13,116 bases of DNA from CAZPUI01 sp964415525 (lineage in GTDB: Bacteria > Acidobacteriota > Holophagae > Holophagales > Holophagaceae): NCBI GenBank assembly GCA_964415525.1, contig CAYQAS010000112.1, positions 1 through 13,116 on the forward strand, read 5' to 3'. Under the pieces are notes generated by a model that saw only the letters and a list, made by a program, of their open reading frames with translations, was not told where the DNA came from and searched no databases. The position numbers and the translations under genes were made by a program. Of the stretch, positions 5,977-11,620 are shown in pieces. Within the stretch, counting starts at the first letter, position 1; each line of letters begins with the position of its first letter.

Positions 5977-8070
5977 ATGCGACGTTTCGCCGCCCTGCTG
6001 CTCTGGATGTTCCTGGTTCCCCTCGCGGCCCGGGAGCCGCTCTTCCGCATCAGGGTGGCGATGTCCGGCCGCGCGGACGGCGCGTCGTACACCTCCAGTC
6101 TGGAGATTGGGTATGCTCCCTGCGCCATCTGGACGGGGGGCTCCGGTGGCTGGGTGGGGAGCCCGGCGGAGTATCTCGAAAAGGCTGGGGGGCTCGCTGC
6201 CATCCGGCCAGGCATGAGCCTGCCGTTCTACGGGATGACCCACGTGGGATCCGCCAGCGGCAGCAATGGCAGCGAAAGCAGTTCCGCCACGGTGATCACC
6301 ACCGGGCCCGGCCGTGCGCTCTGGACTGAGCGGGACCCATCCGGTCAGTCGGAGAAGGCCACGGACCCGGACGACCGACCGGACCATCGCCAGGCCGCGC
6401 GGTTCTATCGCACCGCCACCGGGGCCCGGATTGCGGATTTCGACCTGGGCGTCGTTTCCGCCGGGAGAGGTGGCGGCATCGGCTGCATCGATCCCTACGG
6501 CCTGGAGAACGTGGGCTCGCAGGTGGTGGCCTTCTGCTCTTTCGAGATCACCAACTTGGAGCTGGCGAACTGGAAGCAGCTCCACAAGACCAAGACCCAG
6601 ACCTTCTCAGGCAACGGAGGCACCGTCACGGTCAGCGCCGAGCTCTACGTTGAGCTGGAGGACCCCGGCGAGGTGGATGTGGAAGTGGAGGGATACGACG
6701 ACTGGTTTCCCTTGGGGAATGTGGAGGACGAGAAGACGCCGGGCAACAGGGTGAAGGTGAAGGCCAAGGTCTATGCCACCGGGGAGCCGGGGCTGGAGGC
6801 GGATCGGAAGGCCGAGATCACGTTCGAGCTGGCGGATGTCAGCCGCGAGCCCGGCGTGTGCCTGAACTGGCCCACGCATCCCGAACTGGGAACCCCTGAT
6901 TTGAAGCTGCGCAAGGAGGACAACACCGAACTCGAAGTGGTGAAGGCGCACGAGAAGCTGAAGACCAAGGGGCTCGTGAAGGAAGCCACCCTCACGGTTT
7001 CCTCCTTCGATTACGCCGCCTGGGGGCTGTTGAAAGTCACCGCCAAGGACAAGGACGGCAAACCCCTGCGGGTGACCTATCACAAGAAGGCGCGCACGGG
7101 CCTGATCCTACCCAAGGACGAGGATGGTAACCGCATCGCGGACGGCTGGCAGTCAAAGAAGGGCGTGGCGGGCCTGCCCGCCACCTGGGACGAGGCGGAG
7201 GTGGCCGGGCAGGAGATGAAGGGCGATGGCCTGACCCTCTTCCAGAAATACCGGGGCCTCGTGGTGGCCGGCTCCGACGGACGCACGTATCTCCAGCCCG
7301 AGCCTCGCCAGAAGGTCCACTTCGTGATCGATCCCGAGGGCATCGTGGATCTGGGCGGACTCCAGACGGCGACGGGCCTCCGGCCCTACAAGGTGCTCGA
7401 AGCCTGGACGAGGGACCGCAAGGTCGACATCCATGCCGACACCGCCAGCGGCGGGGGAAAGTACGCCTCTTTGATCCGGAGGGATCTCGCTCCCGTGGAT
7501 GAGTTGGCCTGCGAGGCGGATCCCAAGCAGAAGAAGACCCAGGCGGACGTCGCCGAAGACCTCCGGAGCCAGTGGGCCAAGTCGGAGTGCACCGTGGGGG
7601 ACCGCTGGACGCCCCGCAATGTCGACGGCATCGTCGTCTTCTCCGGGCGCATCCACGACAAGCTCTGCCGCATCCGGAACCGGATCCTGCTGGAACTCCG
7701 CCATCCCGAGCATCCGGACTTCGCCGATGGTGTGGCCTGGACGGAGGGGCTTGGCACGGGCGTGGAGGAGAAGGCGCAGTTGCGGAAGAGGATGGAGGCC
7801 CTGACGGATCAGGAAGTCTGGGCCCTGGTGAAGCCCGTGGAACGCTGGCTGGCCCTTCACGAGCTGAGCCACGCGGTGGGTGTGGGTGGCCACCTGAAAG
7901 GGAACAGCGAAGCCGAGGACTGCGCCAACCGCGTGCCGAGCTGCCCCATGCAGTACCTGACCTGGCAGGAGAAGCGGCGCTACCTGATCTTCGGAGAACT
8001 CGGGGGCAACGCCCCGCTCTGCAACCAGGCGCCCCACACCTGCTGGAAGCGCGTCCATCCGAAGAACTGA
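5977..8070 (+). CDS. Exported protein of unknown function with metzincin-like zinc-protease signature
   Basis: A 697-residue protein with an N-terminal signal sequence (MRRFAALLLWMFLVPLAA) and a purine-rich GGGGG ribosome site. Residues 20-190 form a Gly/Ser-rich region of unknown fold. Residues about 215-365 are rich in charged beta-like sequence (ELYVELEDPGEVDVEVEG). A short Asp-rich stretch, DEDGNRIADGW (381-391), and GDGLTLFQKYRGLVV (416-430) follow; such D-x-DG-N-x-I-x-D pieces can bind calcium. Near the C-terminus, HELSHAVGVGGH (628-639) gives the zinc-binding HExxH with E629 as the presumed catalytic base, followed by Gly and a further His. CPMQY (656-660) supplies a candidate metzincin Met-turn (M658). 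The third His is one residue later than in the classic HExxHxxGxxH, so activity is plausible but unproven. No family name is recognised. It follows the OmpA gene by 12 nt. Confidence 0.8.
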   Translation: MRRFAALLLWMFLVPLAAREPLFRIRVAMSGRADGASYTSSLEIGYAPCAIWTGGSGGWVGSPAEYLEKAGGLAAIRPGMSLPFYGMTHVGSASGSNGSESSSATVITTGPGRALWTERDPSGQSEKATDPDDRPDHRQAARFYRTATGARIADFDLGVVSAGRGGGIGCIDPYGLENVGSQVVAFCSFEITNLELANWKQLHKTKTQTFSGNGGTVTVSAELYVELEDPGEVDVEVEGYDDWFPLGNVEDEKTPGNRVKVKAKVYATGEPGLEADRKAEITFELADVSREPGVCLNWPTHPELGTPDLKLRKEDNTELEVVKAHEKLKTKGLVKEATLTVSSFDYAAWGLLKVTAKDKDGKPLRVTYHKKARTGLILPKDEDGNRIADGWQSKKGVAGLPATWDEAEVAGQEMKGDGLTLFQKYRGLVVAGSDGRTYLQPEPRQKVHFVIDPEGIVDLGGLQTATGLRPYKVLEAWTRDRKVDIHADTASGGGKYASLIRRDLAPVDELACEADPKQKKTQADVAEDLRSQWAKSECTVGDRWTPRNVDGIVVFSGRIHDKLCRIRNRILLELRHPEHPDFADGVAWTEGLGTGVEEKAQLRKRMEALTDQEVWALVKPVERWLALHELSHAVGVGGHLKGNSEAEDCANRVPSCPMQYLTWQEKRRYLIFGELGGNAPLCNQAPHTCWKRVHPKN

Positions 8071-8101
8071 CGTTGTTCCAACCGGCAGTTCGGGAGCTTC
8101 C

Positions 8102-8591
8102 ATGCCCTTCCTCAATCGCTTTCTCGGGTGCCTGCTGCTTGCCTCCAGCACGCTGCTGGCGCAGTCGGAGCCGGAACCCGTGCCCTACGTGCAGGCCTAA
8201 GAAGGCGGCCAGAGCAGCGGCAGGACCTGGAGCACCACTGGCCGCGCGGAATACCGGCTCTGCACCCCATGGGATGGCACCCGGCACGGCATAACCTCCC
8301 GGGAGCTCTACCAAGCGGCGCAGCGTCCTGGCTCTGAAACCGGGAGAGCGGCTGCAGTTCTACCGTGTGTCGGAATCCGGCGAGGGCACCGGCAAGGATG
8401 GCGATGGCTCCTACCAGGCGCTGGTGGTCCTCGCCTACCTGCCCATGGTGGGCGTGCGGGATGCGGAGGAACGGAAGCAGCCCGAGCGAATCGGCCTGTT
8501 TCGCGCTTTCGCCCGCCAGTGGTTAAAGACCTTGCTGGGTGCCTCACCGGAAACCATGGCGTTCACGGAGACGGGGCTGGCCTTCAAGTAA
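8102..8591 (+). pseudogene. Broken short exported-protein gene, apparent relative of the upstream protein's N-terminal region
   Basis: The ATG at 8102 has a good ribosome site (GGGAG) and opens a signal peptide (MPFLNRFLGCLLLASSTLLA), but the frame hits TAA at 8198-8200 after 32 codons. Plausible coding resumes in the same frame (GRAEYRLCTPWDGTRHG, then SRELY), shifts by one base near 8309-8315, and continues as KRRSVLALKPGERLQFYRV through to a TAA at 8589-8591. The repaired product would be about 162 residues. By eye it lines up with residues 20-110 of the 697-residue protein upstream: EYRLCTPWDG with GYAPCAIWTGG, and LALKPGERLQFYRV with LAAIRPGMSLPFYGM, both followed by a Gly/Ser-rich stretch. 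One premature stop plus one frameshift suggests decay of a partial paralogue; assembly error is the alternative. Confidence 0.62.
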
Positions 8592-8592
8592 G

Positions 8593-8979
8593 TCAGGGCT
8601 CGATGGCATAGCCCTTGGCTTTCCATGCTCCGATGCCGCCCTCCAGGTGGCGCACGTCCTTGAATCCGGCCTTGAGGAGGATGGCCGCGGCCTGTCGGGT
8701 GCGGTTGCCGCTCCGGCAGTAGAGGAGGATCGGCCTTGCCTGGTCCCCCTTCAATTCCCCCAGGCGCGCTTCCAGGGCCTGAACCGGGATCAAGGTCTGA
8801 GGGGCCTTGATGCGTGCGGCGGCGTGTTCTTCCGCCGTGCGGACATCGAGCAGCAGGGGGTCACCCTTCTCAAGGGCGGCCTTGAAGGTCGGGGCATCCA
8901 GGCGCTGAAGCCCATCCGGGGTCAATGCACAGGCCGATAGGGTGAGCACGGCGGGGAGTGTGAAGTGAAGCCATCGCAT
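8593..8979 (-). CDS. Rhodanese-like domain lipoprotein
   Basis: A 128-residue protein. The frame is open back to 9033, but the ATG at 8977-8979 follows a strong GGAGG at 7-nt spacing and starts a lipoprotein signal (MRWLHFTLPAVLTLSAC, lipobox LSAC, C17). The rest is a single rhodanese domain: LLLDVRTAEEHAAARI (42-57), the active-site loop CRSGNRT with catalytic C88 (88-94), and the closing LEGGIGAWKAKGY (112-124). Rhodaneses carry sulfur as a persulfide on the cysteine; small exported ones are mostly uncharacterised and could act in sulfur transfer or thiol redox chemistry in the periplasm. It converges on the broken gene with a 1-nt gap and is divergent from the ECF sigma operon across 87 nt, a shared promoter region. 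Confidence 0.92.
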   Translation of the reverse strand: MRWLHFTLPAVLTLSACALTPDGLQRLDAPTFKAALEKGDPLLLDVRTAEEHAAARIKAPQTLIPVQALEARLGELKGDQARPILLYCRSGNRTRQAAAILLKAGFKDVRHLEGGIGAWKAKGYAIEP

Positions 8980-9066
8980 GAAACGCCTCCAACGAATTGG
9001 ATGGAGCCCGGAGGGCGGTGTTCCGCATCCCATAGAGGGCGTGCCATTCTGAACGTTCGCTACCCC
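8980..9066. promoter_or_regulatory. Divergent promoter region between rhodanese gene and ECF sigma operon
   Basis: These 87 nt must hold the promoters of both flanking genes. ECF operons usually activate themselves, and RpoE-ChrR systems in Rhodobacter use a TGATCC-type -35 box; I found no such box here. There is a short perfect palindrome GAACGTTC at 9051-9058, only 8 nt before the sigma factor ATG. No Shine-Dalgarno sequence precedes that ATG, so a leaderless or weakly translated message is possible. Confidence 0.4.
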
Positions 9067-9612
9067 ATGACCGACCTCCTCGATCCTTCCGCGCCCACCG
9101 ACGCCGCCCTTCTGGCCCGCATTGCCCGGCAGGACGAGTCCGCCCTGGCGGAACTCTTCGCCCGATATGGCGGTCGGGTGTTGGCCTACGTGAGGGTGAT
9201 GGGCGGGCCCAGGTTTCCTGCGGAGGACGCCGTCCAGGAGATTTTCCTAATCCTCTGGCAGAAGGCGGGTCTCTATACGGCGCAGGGAGACGACGCCGCC
9301 GGCTGGATCTTCACCCTGACCCGCCACAAAGTTTTCGACATCCAGCGGAGTCTTGGGCGCGTTAAGGAGGATGGCAGCCTCGATCTCGAGCTGCTGGCCC
9401 CAGGGAGCGATCCCGAAGACCTGTCCTTGGCCCCTTCCATCCACAAGGCGCTCTCCATGCTGCCTCCCGAACAGGCCCAGCCCATCCGGATGGCGTATTA
9501 CGGCGATCTCACCTACGACGAGACTGCCCGTCGCCTGAACGTTCCCTTGGGCACGCTTAAGACTCGGATCCGCACGGGGCTTGCCTCCCTTCGTAAATTC
9601 CTGACCTCATGA
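9067..9612 (+). CDS. ECF RNA polymerase sigma factor, RpoE/ECF11-like
   Basis: A 181-residue ECF sigma factor. Region 2 spans about residues 26-95, including the core-binding and -10 recognition helix DAVQEIFLILWQKA (54-67). Region 4 spans about 127-177, with the -35 recognition helix-turn-helix LTYDETARRLNVPLGTLKTR (148-167). There is no sigma-1.1 or region 3. The start at 9067 is chosen because the residues before it do not look like sigma sequence and overlap the rhodanese leader; in-frame ATGs at 8965 and 9001 exist. No ribosome site is visible at 9067. The stop overlaps the anti-sigma ATG by 4 nt (ATGA), giving stoichiometric coupling. The partner is ChrR-like, so the family to which this most likely belongs is the group controlling singlet-oxygen responses. 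The closest group assignment is inferred from the partner, not computed. Confidence 0.93.
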   Translation: MTDLLDPSAPTDAALLARIARQDESALAELFARYGGRVLAYVRVMGGPRFPAEDAVQEIFLILWQKAGLYTAQGDDAAGWIFTLTRHKVFDIQRSLGRVKEDGSLDLELLAPGSDPEDLSLAPSIHKALSMLPPEQAQPIRMAYYGDLTYDETARRLNVPLGTLKTRIRTGLASLRKFLTS

Positions 9613-10241
9613 ACCCCGCCCACCATCCTTCCGAAGATCAATGGCTGGACTACGCCACCGGACAGCTGGATCCTTCCATGCGGACCCTGCTGGATGCCCA
9701 CTTGGCCTTCTGTGAGGTCTGCAGGGCTACCGTATCCCAGGCCTCCCAGGCCGGAGCATGCATGCTGGTGGAAGCCCGGACCGAGCCCGCCCCCATGGGC
9801 CTCTTGGCGGGCATCCTGTCCCGCCTGAAGGCTCCGGAGGCTCCCAAAGTGAATGGTGAGACCCTGCCCCTTCCCAAGGCGCTCTGGCCCCTCCTGCCGG
9901 ATCTCAGCAAGGCCTCCTGGCGCGGGGCGCTGACCCCGGGTTTCCGCTTTCTTCAAGTGCTCCAGGATGGCGGCCCTGGTCTCTTCCTGATCCACATGGA
10001 GGCGGGCCGTGCCTTCCCTCGCCACGGGCACACCGGCTTGGAGCGCAGCATCGTCCTCGCGGGGGGCTTGCGGGATGAACAGGGCGTGATGGAGGCAGGG
10101 GATTACGAGGAAGCTGAACCGGGCCATGTCCACACCCCAATCGCGCTGCCGGATGAAGACTGCTGGCTCCTCGCCACCCTGGATGGCGACATCCAGTTCA
10201 AAGGCTGGCGAGGCGTGCTCCAGCGCATGGCTGGGAAATAG
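9609..10241 (+). CDS. chrR: ChrR-like zinc-binding anti-sigma factor with C-terminal cupin domain
   Basis: A 210-residue cytoplasmic anti-sigma factor, close to the 213 of Rhodobacter sphaeroides ChrR. The N-terminal zinc anti-sigma domain has H6, H31, C35 and C38 (HLAFCEVC), the same positions as the zinc ligands I recall for ChrR. A linker follows, then a cupin domain (about 105-195) with the putative second zinc site H139, H141, E145 and H175 in RHGHTGLE and GHVHTP, a uniform shift of two residues from the ChrR ligands H141, H143, E147 and H177. In ChrR the N-terminal domain masks the sigma factor and the cupin is needed for release in response to singlet oxygen. The overlap with the sigma gene and the photolyase gene 25 nt downstream support the same role here. 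All ligands are intact, so it should be functional. Confidence 0.93.
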   Translation: MNPAHHPSEDQWLDYATGQLDPSMRTLLDAHLAFCEVCRATVSQASQAGACMLVEARTEPAPMGLLAGILSRLKAPEAPKVNGETLPLPKALWPLLPDLSKASWRGALTPGFRFLQVLQDGGPGLFLIHMEAGRAFPRHGHTGLERSIVLAGGLRDEQGVMEAGDYEEAEPGHVHTPIALPDEDCWLLATLDGDIQFKGWRGVLQRMAGK

Positions 10242-10266
10242 GGCCGGTTTGACCCCAGGTGCATCG

Positions 10267-11595
10267 ATGCGATCCATCCTCTGGTTTCGTGGGCGTGATC
10301 TCCGTTTGGAGGATCAGCCGGCAGTGGTTTCGGCTGCCCAGGCGCGGGAGCTGATTCCCCTGGTGGTCCTCGATCCGGGGCTTGGAAGGAATGTCTTTCG
10401 CACAGCCTGTCACCGGGAGGCTCTGAGTCGACTGGACCTGGCCCTGCGGGCCATGGGCTCGCGACTGGTGGTGGGGCAAGGGGATGCGGAGGCCGTGGTC
10501 CTTGAGTTGGCGGCACGCCTCCGAGTGGATCGGGTGGAGACGATGGCCCGGGTGGAGCCAGGCTGGCGGGGGGTGGATGACCGACTTCAGGCCGCCTTGG
10601 GATCCCGGTTCCAGGTGCACACCGGGGACACGCTCCTGGAGCCCGGCGCCCTTCGCACGGGCAGCGGCGGCATGTATGCCGTCTTCACGCCCTTCGCCCG
10701 GGCCTTTCATCGTCAGGTGCATGTGGCGCCGCCCTTTGCCAAACCGAATCATCTGCCGCCCCTTCCACCTGAACTGGACGGGGCACTGGGATGGCTGGAG
10801 GGGGCGCAAGGGGATTCCCCAGCCTCGCGCATGAAGGCCTTTCTGTCGGAACGGTTGGAAGGGTACGGCACCGGCCGGAATGCCCTCGGCCGAGACGGCA
10901 TCAGCCGGATGTCTGCGGATCTTCGGGCGGGGACCATTTCGGTGCGGAACCTCTGGCACGCGGCGTCGGAGCGCTTCGGCGAGGGCTTTGATGAGGATGT
11001 GCGGACCTACCTCAACGAACTCCTCTGGCGGGAGTTCGCCCACCACGTGCTGTGGGAGCGACCAGAATTGGTGAAGGAGCCTTTCCGACCGACGTGGTGC
11101 GCCTTTCCATGGCGGCATTCGACGGAGGACCTGGAGGCCTGGAAGGCGGGTCACACCGGTTATCCCGTGGTGGATGCCGGGATGCGGGAGCTGCGAGCCA
11201 CAGGTTTCATGCACAACCGCGCCCGCATGGTGGTGGCCAGCTTCTTCACCAAGCACCTGATGCTGGACTGGCGCCTCGGCGAAGCCTTTACCCGTGATCT
11301 GTTCGTGGATGGATGCGTCGCGGCCAACAGCCTCAACTGGCAGTGGAGCGCCGGCTGCGGGGTGGACGCCCAGCCCTGGTTCCGAATTTTCCATCCCGAA
11401 ACCCAGGGGAAGAAGTTCGACGCCGACGGCGCCTATGTTCGCCGCTGGGTGCCAGAGCTGCGAGGGGTGCCCCACCGGTATCTCTTGACGCCCCACGCCT
11501 GGGGGCGGCCCCTGGATTATCCCGAGCCCATCGTGGACCATGCCACTGCACGGGCCCGCTTTCTGGCGGTGGCTAAGGACCATCTCGGGGGCTGA
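10267..11595 (+). CDS. phrB: Class I deoxyribodipyrimidine (CPD) photolyase
   Basis: A 442-residue photolyase, a usual length for class I enzymes. It repairs UV-induced cyclobutane pyrimidine dimers using blue light and FADH-. The ATG at 10267 is preceded by AGGTG; the open frame back to 10126 is overlap with chrR. The N-terminal antenna domain begins RSILWFRGRDLRLEDQPAV. The FAD domain contains RMSADLRAGTISVRNLW (214-230), ELLWREFAHHVLW (251-263), FMHNRARMVVASFFTKHL (314-331) and RIFHPETQGKKFDADGAYVR (373-392). The Trp electron-transfer triad is predicted at W282, W335 and W358, with the same 53 and 23 residue spacing as E. coli W306, W359 and W382. N354 matches the flavin N5-facing Asn. An odd substitution gives DGC where DGD is usual (C350). 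It lies 25 nt after chrR and is probably co-transcribed with it. Confidence 0.95.
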   Translation: MRSILWFRGRDLRLEDQPAVVSAAQARELIPLVVLDPGLGRNVFRTACHREALSRLDLALRAMGSRLVVGQGDAEAVVLELAARLRVDRVETMARVEPGWRGVDDRLQAALGSRFQVHTGDTLLEPGALRTGSGGMYAVFTPFARAFHRQVHVAPPFAKPNHLPPLPPELDGALGWLEGAQGDSPASRMKAFLSERLEGYGTGRNALGRDGISRMSADLRAGTISVRNLWHAASERFGEGFDEDVRTYLNELLWREFAHHVLWERPELVKEPFRPTWCAFPWRHSTEDLEAWKAGHTGYPVVDAGMRELRATGFMHNRARMVVASFFTKHLMLDWRLGEAFTRDLFVDGCVAANSLNWQWSAGCGVDAQPWFRIFHPETQGKKFDADGAYVRRWVPELRGVPHRYLLTPHAWGRPLDYPEPIVDHATARARFLAVAKDHLGG

Positions 11596-11620
11596 TCACA
11601 CCACAGGGCCGCGTGTCCGT

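Noticed and set aside
7037..8314. 425-codon minus-strand ORF opposite the metzincin-like and broken genes
   Set aside because: It is dominated by R, P, S and G with no domain signal; the plus strand has a signal peptide, ribosome site and protease motif.
9051..9058. GAACGTTC as an SOS/LexA box
   Set aside because: LexA boxes keep a spacer of four bases between GAAC and GTTC; this is only an 8-bp palindrome, and such short palindromes occur by chance.
10198..11583. 461-codon minus-strand ORF opposite the photolyase gene
   Set aside because: The photolyase on the plus strand is unambiguous, and this ORF has antisense-type composition.
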